Of a stretch of DNA of 64,000 nt, positions 39,053 through 47,859 are shown in pieces (the first letter of the stretch is position 1; each line of letters begins with the position of its first letter). The notes below the pieces were generated by a model. It was not told the origin of the DNA, did not search any database, and saw only the letters and a list, made by a program, of their open reading frames with translations. The translations under genes were made by a program, and so were the position numbers. The stretch comes from Paracidovorax wautersii (GTDB lineage Bacteria > Pseudomonadota > Gammaproteobacteria > Burkholderiales > Burkholderiaceae_C): NCBI RefSeq assembly GCF_031453675.1, contig NZ_JAVIZX010000001.1, positions 4,300,001 through 4,364,000 of the forward strand. Reading direction: 5' to 3'.

Positions 39053-39170
39053 CCTCTACCAATGCGTCGGCTGCGGCTGGCTCACGATCCGTATCCGGTT
39101 CTTGAAACCTACGAAAGACGGGCTGCGCTGCAAGCACAGCCTTGAAAAGGAGCCCCACCATGCCGGCTGA
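39045..39170 (+). CDS. 41-residue zinc-ribbon-like protein
   Basis: A short frame, MHDLYQCVGCGWLTIRIRFL then GLRCKHSLEK, overlapping both neighbours. CxxC followed by a CxH pair suggests metal binding. The function is unknown. Confidence 0.5.
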   Translation: MHDLYQCVGCGWLTIRIRFLKPTKDGLRCKHSLEKEPHHAG

Positions 39171-39462
39171 TACCACCCTGGCGCCCTGCGGGGAGTGCGG
39201 CATGCCGTGCACCCGTGTGGAGTACCACCCCTACGCCGCGTGCCTGATGTTCAAGGCTTGCCAAAACTCGGACACGGTGCGAGCAAACCTGCAAGCCGTG
39301 CGCGCCCAGGCTGCACCACAGGGGCCGGCGCTGGTGCCGCTGAAGGATGAGGAGATCGAGCGCATGTTCTTCTCAGAAAGCGCTGAGGAAATCATCAAGT
39401 TCACACGCGCCCTTGAACGGCGCTACGGCATCACCGGAGCCCCCAATGGCAAGCCGACGTAG
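39160..39462 (+). CDS. small hypothetical protein with CxxC motif
   Basis: A 100-residue protein; CGECGMPCTRVEYHPYAACL near the start gives four cysteines. The end is helical (DEEIERMFFSESAEEIIKFT). GGAG precedes ATG 39160. The function is unknown. Confidence 0.6.
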   Translation: MPADTTLAPCGECGMPCTRVEYHPYAACLMFKACQNSDTVRANLQAVRAQAAPQGPALVPLKDEEIERMFFSESAEEIIKFTRALERRYGITGAPNGKPT

Positions 39463-39518
39463 CCGCGAGCGCGGCGACAAGCGCGACCGGTGGCAGGAGC
39501 CACCACCACCCAACCCAC

Positions 39519-39542
39519 AGCCCGCACCCAGCGGGCTTTTTT
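39519..39542 (+). terminator. intrinsic terminator
   Basis: AGCCCGC/GCGGGCT stem, 5-base loop and six T, 26 bp before ATG 39568. Confidence 0.9.
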
Positions 39543-39567
39543 GCGCCTAAGGGCAAACGAGGAAAGC

Positions 39568-39855
39568 ATGACCAATATTGACGATGCAGTTCGGCTTTTG
39601 CTGGACAACGGCTACATGGTGATGAAGGCAAGCCATCAAATGCAACGCCCAGCAGGGGAGGATGAAGAACTGGCCTTCGGCAAGTCGGCTTACTCAGTCG
39701 AAGAGTTCTGCATGCTCCATGGCATCGGCAGAACGTTTTTCTATGATCTCCTGAAGAATGGCCGAGGGCCTGAAATCATGAAGGTTGGCCGGCGCACTCT
39801 GATAAGTCGCGGCGCTGCGGAGCACTGGTGCTCGAAGATGGAGCTGGCGAGGTGA
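39568..39855 (+). CDS. helix-turn-helix (AlpA/excisionase-like) protein
   Basis: A 95-residue protein. YSVEEFCMLHGIGRTFFYDL then KNGRGPEIMKVGRRTLISRG is a MerR-type short helix-turn-helix used by excisionase and AlpA-like regulators. It lies four genes before the integrase. GAGG precedes ATG. It could control excision or late integration gene expression. Confidence 0.75.
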   Translation: MTNIDDAVRLLLDNGYMVMKASHQMQRPAGEDEELAFGKSAYSVEEFCMLHGIGRTFFYDLLKNGRGPEIMKVGRRTLISRGAAEHWCSKMELAR

Positions 39856-40352
39856 AGGTGTGTAGCAAGTGCGCGGAGGTGAAGGGGTTGGAGGGCTTTC
39901 CGTCCGACCGGCGCAACAAGGATGGAGCCGCTGGCGACTGCAAAGATTGTCGCAAGAAGCACAAACGCGCATGGGTCGAGGCCAACAGAGAGCGCATCCG
40001 CGCCTATGCAAGGACGGAGCAAGTCCTTGCCAAAAACCGGGCGTGGAAGGCAGCAAGACGCGACCAGATGTCCATCTATAGAAGGTCGTGGTACGAAAAG
40101 AACAGGGAACACTGCATCACCTATGCGTCCATGTACCTCGAAACCCATCCCGAGCGATCCGAGGTGGTGGCGAAGAAGCGCCAAACCGAGAGCGCCGAGT
40201 TGGCTGATGCATATGTGCGGAGAGTGCTATCCAACACCGGAATCCCAGCAGGCGACGCCCCCGACTGGCTCATCGCTCTCAAGCGCGAACAACTAGCCAT
40301 CAGACGCATGGCCCGCGAACTCAAACAAGCAAGCAAAGGAGAACCGAAATGA
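39852..40352 (+). CDS. zinc-ribbon protein related to the prophage HNH proteins
   Basis: A 166-residue protein with a GTG start overlapping the previous stop. VCSKCAEVKGLEGFPSDRRN and CKDCRKKHKRAW match the front end of the HNH proteins at 7815 and 34611. It continues with basic, aromatic repeats (YRRSWYEKNREHCITYASMY). The C-terminus lacks the HNH core, so it may be a DNA-binding relic or a separate subtype. Confidence 0.65.
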   Translation: MKVCSKCAEVKGLEGFPSDRRNKDGAAGDCKDCRKKHKRAWVEANRERIRAYARTEQVLAKNRAWKAARRDQMSIYRRSWYEKNREHCITYASMYLETHPERSEVVAKKRQTESAELADAYVRRVLSNTGIPAGDAPDWLIALKREQLAIRRMARELKQASKGEPK

Positions 40353-40636
40353 AAGCAGCGCCTACCCTGATCGAATCGCTGGCAAGCATGCCTCAAGTCA
40401 CCACCCAGGGCGACCTGCGGCGAATCGTCTCCAACGCCCTTCTGGCCCTGGCCCGCAAGGAGATCAGCGCCACGGATGTGGAGGCCATGTCGAAGGGCTT
40501 GGACTCCATCAGCAACAGCTTGAATGCCGAAGTGAAGGTGGCAAAGATGTCCATCGAGATGCGAGAGCGGGGTTCCGATTTTGGGAAGGTCACTCGCCTG
40601 GGTGAGCTTGTGATTGGCATGCCACCAGCCGCTTAG
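40349..40636 (+). CDS. hypothetical protein
   Basis: A 95-residue helical protein (LRRIVSNALLALARKEISAT). ATGA overlap with the gene before. The function is unknown. Confidence 0.65.
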   Translation: MKAAPTLIESLASMPQVTTQGDLRRIVSNALLALARKEISATDVEAMSKGLDSISNSLNAEVKVAKMSIEMRERGSDFGKVTRLGELVIGMPPAA

Positions 40637-40660
40637 ATCATCGGCCCCGAACAACCAACA

Positions 40661-40686
40661 GCCCGCCTTGAGCGGGCTTTCTTTTT
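40661..40686 (+). terminator. intrinsic terminator before the DUF4224-integrase pair
   Basis: GCCCGC/GCGGGC stem with a T-rich tail, ending 10 bp before ATG 40697. Confidence 0.9.
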
Positions 40687-40696
40687 AGGAGGCAGC

Positions 40697-40903
40697 ATGT
40701 CCGAATACCTGAGCGGCCCTGAGCTGCACCAGTTGACCGGCTACGCGCGCTGTTCGCAGCAGGCCGCATGGCTCAAATTTCGTAGCATCCCGCACAAGCT
40801 GGACGGCGCCCGCGTGATTGTTTCGCGGGTGCATGTCCAGTCGTGGCTGGAAGGTAAGACAGTGATCGCGCGCGGCGGGATGAATGTCGCCGCCATTCGA
40901 TAG
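40697..40903 (+). CDS. DUF4224 protein, probable excision accessory factor
   Basis: A 68-residue protein, MSEYLSGPELHQLTGYARCS then QQAAWLKFRSIPHKLDGARV, the DUF4224 pattern. These short proteins commonly sit directly before tyrosine integrases and have a helix-turn-helix-like shape. AGGAGG precedes the start; the integrase follows 8 bp later. Confidence 0.85.
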   Translation: MSEYLSGPELHQLTGYARCSQQAAWLKFRSIPHKLDGARVIVSRVHVQSWLEGKTVIARGGMNVAAIR

Positions 40904-40911
40904 GAGGGGCA

Positions 40912-41937
40912 ATGCCCAAAGTCACGAAGTACCCGCGCCTTCGCACCAAGGTGTACAAGGGCAAGGGCGGGCAGGCGTATGTGTACTACGTGTACGACAT
41001 GCGGCCCGATGGAAAGCCGGATGTTCGCCTGGGCAAAGACTACGCCACAGCGATCGAGCAGTGGGAGCAGCTGCACAACAAGCTGCCAGTCACCATCGGC
41101 CGGCTGGAAGAGGCATTCGCGCGCTTTGAAGAGAAGGAGCTGCCCAAGTACGACAGCAAGGAGACGCGCACCGGCTACGCGAAGAATCTGCGCATGCTAC
41201 GTCCGGTGTTCGGCGGCATGGCCTGGGATGAGGTGGATCTGCCGGCGCTCCGGCTGTACCTCGACCACCGGACGGCCAAGACGCAGGGCAACCGGGAAAT
41301 GTCCTTGCTCCGCATTGTGTGGGGCAAGGCTCTGCTCTGGGGAATGACCCGCCTCCCCTGGCCGGCGGCGGGCGTGCGCGGCTGGAAGAACGAAGAGCAA
41401 GCCCGCGAGGCCGAGGTGACGCCCGCCATGTTCGCTGCCGTCTATGCGCAGGCCGACCAGGTGCTGCGCGACTGCATGGACATTGCATCCGCCACGGGCA
41501 TGCGGATCACCGATGCGCGCACGGTACGCATGCCGGTCGATGGCGTCATAACGCACCGCGCCAGCAAGACGAAGAAGGCGGTGCAGTTCATCGTGGCGGA
41601 TTCCCCTGTTCTGTCCGCGCTGGTGACTCGGCGGGAAGCGATGCGCGCATCCAGCGTCATTCTGCTGTCCACCAGCAGCGGCCGTCAGGTGAGCGCGCGC
41701 ATGCTGCGCGAGCGCTGGGACGACGCCAGGGACAGCGCCGCATACCGCGCCGAGGTCACGGGCGACGCCGAGCTGGGAAAACGCATCCGGGCCATGTACC
41801 TGCGGGACATGCGCTCGATGGCTGCAGACCTCGCGGCTGATGTCGAAACGGCATCAAAACTGCTGCAGCACAGCAGTAAGGCCGTCACGGAAAAGCACTA
41901 CCGCACCAAGGCCCAACCGTTGCGCGCAGTACGTTGA
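40912..41937 (+). CDS. int: phage tyrosine integrase
   Basis: A 341-residue protein. An N-terminal arm-binding part (GQAYVYYVYDMRPDGKPDVR) and a core-binding domain (about 60-150) precede the catalytic domain. Visible catalytic positions: Arg in ATGMRITDARTV, the Lys region HRASKTKKAVQF, RDMRSMAADLA (HxxR, with the first His replaced), and LLQHSSKAVTEKHYRT with the H and the nucleophile Tyr. It lies 95 bp from the tRNA-Leu attachment scar. Confidence 0.97.
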   Translation: MPKVTKYPRLRTKVYKGKGGQAYVYYVYDMRPDGKPDVRLGKDYATAIEQWEQLHNKLPVTIGRLEEAFARFEEKELPKYDSKETRTGYAKNLRMLRPVFGGMAWDEVDLPALRLYLDHRTAKTQGNREMSLLRIVWGKALLWGMTRLPWPAAGVRGWKNEEQAREAEVTPAMFAAVYAQADQVLRDCMDIASATGMRITDARTVRMPVDGVITHRASKTKKAVQFIVADSPVLSALVTRREAMRASSVILLSTSSGRQVSARMLRERWDDARDSAAYRAEVTGDAELGKRIRAMYLRDMRSMAADLAADVETASKLLQHSSKAVTEKHYRTKAQPLRAVR

Positions 41938-42031
41938 ATCGTTGGCGCAAAAACTCGGCTCTCCAGCGAACCAACTGGCAACTCTTTGCGCCAAAAATGA
42001 GCCGCCATCCCGCATGAAACCTCAGTTGTGT

Positions 42032-42090
42032 GGGGGACTCAAAATCCCCCGCCGCAAGGCGTGCCGGTTCGATTCCGGCCCCGGGCACCA
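42032..42090 (+). repeat. right attachment site: 3' half of tRNA-Leu(CAA)
   Basis: The sequence contains an anticodon stem (GGGGA/TCCCC) with loop CTCAAAA, so anticodon CAA, then a long variable arm typical of leucine, a T arm with GGTTCGATTCC, the acceptor end and CCA. The 5' acceptor strand and D arm are absent upstream, where phage sequence lies. This is the displaced 3' end after integration; the intact gene should lie at the left end of the prophage, outside the window. Confidence 0.9.
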
Positions 42091-42100
42091 CACATTCCAA

Positions 42101-42133
42101 GCCGCAGGTTGCATTCGCACCCTGCGGCTTTTT
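42101..42133 (+). terminator. intrinsic terminator after tRNA-Leu remnant
   Basis: GCCGCAGG/CCTGCGGC perfect stem with five T. It is the original terminator of the tRNA transcript. Confidence 0.9.
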
Positions 42134-42202
42134 CGTGGCCGAACGTTGCGCGACATCCCGGCGCGCAACGAGGCCGCGCCGTGCTGGACCGTCGCACGCC
42201 CC

Positions 42203-42550
42203 TCACCGCGAGGCAGGCACCGCCGAGCCCTGCGGAGCCCCAACGCCTTCGCGCCCCGGGGCCGTGGGCGAATCCCCTTGCTGAGGCGCGGTTCGCTGCA
42301 CTGGATCGCTGCCCGAAGGGCCACCCGTCTGCTGGGCTCCCTGGCCCGCGGCGGGCGCTCCACCGGTTCCAGCGGGGGCGTCCAACCGGTCTTTCGGCGC
42401 CATCACGTTGAAGGCGATGACGATGGCGAGAGCCACCGCTGCGCCGATGGCGGCCATGCGGAAGGCCCTGAGGTTGTCCCGTACGCTGGTGGGACGCTTC
42501 GGCCCCTGGGAGGTGTTCACGGTCTCGGAAGGTCGCTGGGGATCGCTCAT
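42203..42550 (-). CDS. membrane-anchored hypothetical protein
   Basis: A 115-residue protein. One membrane helix lies at about residues 31-52 (MAAIGAAVALAIVIAFNVMA); the rest is a disordered glycine/proline/glutamine tail facing the periplasm. AGGAG precedes ATG 42550. It is the first chromosomal gene. The function is unknown. Confidence 0.7.
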   Translation of the reverse strand: MSDPQRPSETVNTSQGPKRPTSVRDNLRAFRMAAIGAAVALAIVIAFNVMAPKDRLDAPAGTGGAPAAGQGAQQTGGPSGSDPVQRTAPQQGDSPTAPGREGVGAPQGSAVPASR

Positions 42551-42912
42551 CGCTGACTCCTGAAGTGAGCTGGCCGAAAGGGCTCGGCTGGTGCCAGCGT
42601 CCTCATCCCATAGACATCCACGCGCTAAGGAGCGCAGCGCCTGCGGTGGTTTTACGCAGCCGGGGCGGCCCTGCTGCGCAGATAGGGAGGCTTGTCTGCT
42701 GGTTCGGGTGGCGCGCCAGGCACGTCGGGTTCCACGGGCTGGTCAGCGGGCAGGCGGGATGAAGGCAGATGCGGCTTGGCCGGCACGCTATCGGGCGTGT
42801 GCTGGTTGCAGGCTGCCGGTCGCCGGTGCGGTAGCCAGGGTGTTGTGCGCGGAAGCCTCGACGGCTTCCACAGCGGTCGGAAGGACTTGACCGTATTCCA
42901 CTGCGCGCTTCC
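42551..42912. other. gene-free stretch
   Basis: About 360 bp with only short GC-driven frames. No RNA gene or repeat was recognised. Confidence 0.35.
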
Positions 42913-43005
42913 TCACAGGCTGCCCATGACCGACGCGGCCACGTAGGCGATCCCGAGACTGGAGAACAGCACGAATCCAGCCATGACAGTCAAAACTTCT
43001 TTCAT
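42913..43005 (-). CDS. 30-residue membrane protein
   Basis: A short frame, MKEVLTVMAGFVLFSSLGIA then YVAASVMGSL, one clean membrane helix. AAGGAA precedes ATG 43005 at good spacing. Small membrane proteins of this size exist, but conservation is needed to confirm this one. Confidence 0.45.
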   Translation of the reverse strand: MKEVLTVMAGFVLFSSLGIAYVAASVMGSL

Positions 43006-43427
43006 ATGCTCATTCCTTCAATAGGACAGACCATCGGAAGCAGGCTTTGACTGGCATCCACCGACGCTGAAGAACTGTTGCGTTGCCGGCCCTCTCACCG
43101 CAGGCTGGCCGACCCTTTCCGTCCGTGGAGCCCGCCGGCCCGAGCCGGAGTGCTGGCCCGGCCGCGTGTGCCGCCGTCGTGACCGATGGCCGCCCGTGGT
43201 GCCCAAAGGCACCCGACTGCCGCTCCGCCGCTTCCTGGCATGCGAGGTCTCCTGTGTTCGAGGTCTTGCTTTTTTCTGCGGAAGACACACCCAATGCGTG
43301 CCCTCTTGCGATGACCGATACGGTAACGGCCGTGCGTGTCAGCGCCATGTAGGACGAATGCGAAACGCGCGTACGACCGGGCCGCCATCAACACCCTGCG
43401 CACAAGGTGCGGGCCCACCAAATAAGA
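43006..43427. other. gene-free stretch
   Basis: About 420 bp without a convincing coding frame. It is bounded on the right by the hairpin that follows the 43500 gene. Confidence 0.35.
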
Positions 43428-43456
43428 ACGGCCGCCTCGCCCAGCGAAGCGGCCGT
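43428..43456 (-). terminator. hairpin after the 43500-43724 gene
   Basis: ACGGCCGC/GCGGCCGT stem with a T-rich end on the minus strand (TTCTTATTT), 44 bp after the stop. Confidence 0.7.
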
Positions 43457-43499
43457 AGTTCAGCCCGCAATTACGGGCTGATAAACGCTGGCGCGCAGC

Positions 43500-43724
43500 T
43501 CAGTTGTTGCTGCGCTTGATCACCTGCCGGCCTGCATCGGTGATGGCGAGATCGCCAGCGGGCGTCTTGCCGATGAAGCCCCACTCCACCAACCGTCCGG
43601 ACAGGTGGTGCTTCAGCGCCTGGGGCACGCTCATGGCCTGGCCCAGTTCGAGCTGCTTGAGGGCTTCGATTTCATCCACGGTGGGCTCGAACGTCGGTGC
43701 GTGGTAAGTGGATTCAGTGACCAT
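43500..43724 (-). CDS. small hypothetical winged-helix-like protein
   Basis: A 74-residue protein; GAAGGAG precedes ATG 43724. VDEIEALKQLELGQAMSVPQ then LKHHLSGRLVEWGFIGKTPA and ITDAGRQVI resembles a winged-helix unit (helix, helix, wing). A regulator role is possible. It lies alone between terminator and LysR gene. Confidence 0.65.
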   Translation of the reverse strand: MVTESTYHAPTFEPTVDEIEALKQLELGQAMSVPQALKHHLSGRLVEWGFIGKTPAGDLAITDAGRQVIKRSNN

Positions 43725-43869
43725 GGATGTTCTCCTTCTTGGGTTGCAGAGGTCGCGAAGCCGGAGCCGCGCCGCCGGGTTGCGTTGACACACCCAGCCG
43801 GCCGTCCAGCCGCGCCCACAGGGTAGCCCCGCCCCGGCGGGGGCGCAATCGGCCGGGGGCCCGCATATC

Positions 43870-44793
43870 TCAAGTCGCGGCCATGTCCTGCAGCCAGTGG
43901 GCAAAGGCCGAGAGCACGGGTGGCTGCGGTTGCGCCGGGCTCACCAGGTAATAAGCGCGCTCGCCCCGCAGCGGCCGTGCACACGCAACCACCAGGTCAC
44001 CCCGGGCGATCTCGGCCTCGATCAGCAGCGGCGGCATCAGCGCCACGCCCAGGCCGTGCGCGGCAGCCACGGCCAGCATCGAGAACAGCTCGTACCGCGG
44101 GCCATCGAGCGCGCGCGGCGCGTCGACTTCCATGGCCTCGAACCACTGCCGCCAGCCATACGGCCGCGTGCTCTGCTGCAGCAGCGGGAGCCTGGCGACC
44201 ACCGGGGGCGCCACCGGCTGGTGGGCGCGGCCGGGGCCACGGGGGGCGGCGGCTTCCAGCAGGCGCGGACTGCACACCGGGACCACATCCTCATGCATCA
44301 GCAGCTGCGCCTGGACACCAGGCCAGTTGGCGACCTGGTCGGCCGTGCCGGCGTACAGCGCCGCGTCGAAGGAGGTGTCGGCAAACAGAAAGGGGCGGGT
44401 CTGCGTCTCGATGTGGACGACGATGTCAGGATGCCGCTGTGCCAGTTGCGGCAGGCGCGGGATCAGCCAGCGCGTGGCGAACGTGGGCACGGCGGCCAGG
44501 GACAGCGCCCCGCCCCGGCCCTGGTGCGCCATCACGTCCAGCGTATCGCGTTCCAGGCCTTGCAGCCACCGCGCCACCTGGCGGCCGTAGTGCGTGCCGG
44601 CGGGCGTCAGCACCATGCCATGGCGCGTGCGCTTGAACAGCTGAACGCCCAGAAACTCCTCCAGCGCCTGGATCTGGCGCGACACGGCGCTTTGCGTGAG
44701 CACCAGCTCCTGCGCCGCACGCGTGTAGCTCTGGTGGCGGGCGGCGGCTTCGAAACAGGCCAGCGCCTGGGTGGACGGAAGATGGCGATGCAT
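43870..44793 (-). CDS. LysR family regulator, probable GcdR
   Basis: A 307-residue regulator. The helix-turn-helix covers residues about 8-65 (ALACFEAAARHQSYTRAAQE, LTQSAVSRQIQALEEFLGVQ). The effector domain is of the GcvA type (FATRWLIPRLPQLAQRHPDI, AAHGLGVALMPPLLIEAEIA). It is divergent from glutaryl-CoA dehydrogenase with a 154-bp gap, the arrangement of gcdR-gcdH, so glutarate or glutaryl-CoA is the likely signal. Confidence 0.85.
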   Translation of the reverse strand: MHRHLPSTQALACFEAAARHQSYTRAAQELVLTQSAVSRQIQALEEFLGVQLFKRTRHGMVLTPAGTHYGRQVARWLQGLERDTLDVMAHQGRGGALSLAAVPTFATRWLIPRLPQLAQRHPDIVVHIETQTRPFLFADTSFDAALYAGTADQVANWPGVQAQLLMHEDVVPVCSPRLLEAAAPRGPGRAHQPVAPPVVARLPLLQQSTRPYGWRQWFEAMEVDAPRALDGPRYELFSMLAVAAAHGLGVALMPPLLIEAEIARGDLVVACARPLRGERAYYLVSPAQPQPPVLSAFAHWLQDMAAT

Positions 44794-44947
44794 GCGTTCA
44801 TGCTAGCCCAGATATTCGTACCGAGCATGTCTGGATGAGAACAAGGCGTTTGCGGTGGGCACCAGTGCTGCGTACGATGGCTCTCATTCACGCTGACCAT
44901 GCACCTTCCGCATGCAACGCCCCTTCATCTGAACCGGAGACATCTGC

Positions 44948-46141
<1,194 letters not shown>

Positions 46142-46344
46142 CATCCCCCTGAGGCGCAACCGCTCGTTGCTTCCGCCAGAGGCGGCAGCCCTTCGGACCG
46201 TCCAAGCCTGCACTGGCAGGCTTGGAGCCAAGGCCCTCAGCCCCTTCTCTCGGCTTCGCCGGGGGACGACACCGTCGCTGCGGGGCGGCCCTTGCTTGGC
46301 GTCACTGGCTTGGAGACACGCCCATCTCAAGCCGCATGCCAATT
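46142..46344. other. spacer after gcdH
   Basis: About 200 bp without a gene; GC-rich, with an inverted segment near 46205-46230 that may end gcdH transcription. It leads into the intergenic repeat. Confidence 0.35.
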
Positions 46345-46405
46345 TCAGACGTTTTTGGCCTCTAGCGCTCTATATATAAGCGCTAGTAGCTATCAATTCA
46401 ATAGC
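46345..46405. repeat. Comamonadaceae-type intergenic palindromic repeat
   Basis: TTTTTGGCCTCTAGCGCT, a short AT-rich centre, AGCGCTAGTAGCTAT and a shorter ATAGC copy follow each other. Partial copies lie near 51505-51540 and 63637-63660. This looks like a family-wide intergenic element. Confidence 0.65.
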
Positions 46406-46416
46406 ACACCAACCCC

Positions 46417-47689
46417 ATGACCACCCCCATCCCGAACGCAGGCGCCCTCGCAGGCATCAAGGTGCTCGACCTCTCCCCGCGTGCTGGCCGGTCCATGGTG
46501 CACCCAGATCCTGGCCGACCTGGGCGCGGACGTGGTGAAGGTGGAGCGCCCCGGCGCCGGCGACGACACACGCCACTGGGGCCCACCCTTCCTCAAGGAC
46601 GCCGACGGCAACGACACCAGCCAGGCCAGCTACTTCACCGCCTGCAACCGCAACAAGCGCTCGGTCACCATCGACATGGCCACGCCACAGGGGCAGCAGC
46701 TCATCCGGCAGATGGCGCAGCAGGCCGATGTGCTGGTGGAGAACTTCAAGGTCGGCGGCCTTCAGCAGTACGGCCTGGACCACGAGAGCCTGCGGGCCCT
46801 CAACCCGCGCCTGATCTACTGCTCGGTCACAGGATTCGGGCAGAACGGCCCATACGCCGAGCGCGCGGGCTACGACCTGATGGTGCAGGCCATGACCGGC
46901 CTGATGAGCATCACCGGCCGCGCGGATGATGCACCCGGCGGCGGCCCGCTGCGCGTGGGCGTCGCGGTGATCGACCTGTTCACCGGCCTGTACGCCAGCA
47001 ACGCCATCCTGGCTGCGCTGCACGTGCGCGACAACGCCACCACCGGCACAGGCCAGGGCCAGCACATCGACATGGCCCTGCTGGACGTGGGCATGGCGGT
47101 GCTGGCCAACCAGGCGGCTGGCTTCCTCGCCACGGGCGACGCGCCCGGGCGCATGGGCAACAGCCACCCGAGCCTCGCGCCCTACCAGGACTTTCCCACG
47201 CAGGATGGCAACATGCTGCTGGCCATCGGCAACGACGGGCAGTTCCAGCGTTTCTGCGCCGCGGCCGGCCAGCCCCAGTGGGCCACCGACCCGCGCTATG
47301 CGACCAACACGCTGCGCGTGAAGCACCGCGCCGACCTCATACCCGCCATGGAGGCCGTGACCCGCACCCGCACCACGGCCGACTGGATCGCGCTGCTGGA
47401 AGACAAGGCCGTGCCCTGCGGCCCCATCAACACCGTGGCGCAGGCGTTCGACGACCCCCAGGTGCAGGCGCGCGGCCTGGCCGTGACGCTGCCCCGCTGG
47501 GGCGATGGCCCGGCGCCGGACGGCGTACAGCACATCACCGGCGTGGCCAGCCCGCTGCGTCTGTCGGCCACGCCGCCGGTGCTGCGCAACGCGCCGCCGG
47601 CCCTGGGCCAGCACACGAACGAGGTGCTGGCCGAGCTCGGCGCCGACGCCGCACAGATCGCCCGCTGGCGTGCCGCCGGCGTGGTCTGA
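46417..47689 (+). pseudogene. CaiB/BaiF CoA-transferase with a frameshift near the start (GcdG-like)
   Basis: From ATG 46417 it reads MTTPIPNAGALAGIKVLDLS, then four C (46475-46478) shift the frame. With three C the protein continues RVLAGPWCTQILADLGADVV and KVERPGAGDDTRHWGPPFL without a break to the stop at 47689. Later motifs are CSVTGFGQNGPYAERAGYDL (Asp nucleophile) and GQGQHIDMALLDVGMAVLA. Beside gcdH, a succinyl-CoA:glutarate CoA-transferase is likely. A shortened start at 46481 in the good frame is possible. The single extra base may be a true mutation or a sequencing error. Confidence 0.85.
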
Positions 47690-47859
47690 AGGCGCCCACC
47701 CCGCCTGCCGGAATAAAAGGCTGCAAATACCACGTACCGGCCTGCGCCACAACGTGGTTATCCCAAAGAAATGTGCAAAAAGTGCGTGCAGCCACTAAAC
47801 TGCCCGCCCCGCCGCTGCCACCCAGGCACTGACCGGCGCTTCTACACATAGGTTTCTTG

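Larger units (their letters stand above)
1..42090. mobile_element. lambda-like siphophage prophage, right-hand part
   Basis: A continuous block of phage genes ends at a 3' tRNA-Leu fragment. It holds HK97-type head genes, tail tube, G/GT chaperones, O/P-position replication genes, NinB/NinG, Cro/CI, recombination genes and a tyrosine integrase beside the right end. Late and replication genes are on the minus strand; recombination and integration genes are on the plus strand. Tape measure, tail tip, lysis genes and the left attachment site are missing and would lie left of base 1. Genes right of 42091 are ordinary chromosomal genes. The prophage boundary at the right is clear; the left boundary is outside the window. 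Confidence 0.95.

Noticed and set aside
39447-39551. A 34-codon plus-strand frame
   Set aside because: It runs through the terminator at 39519-39542 and is low complexity; not supported as a gene.
42000-42090. A complete tRNA-Leu gene
   Set aside because: The 3' half is perfect, but the 5' acceptor strand and D arm are missing upstream, so it is an attachment-site remnant.
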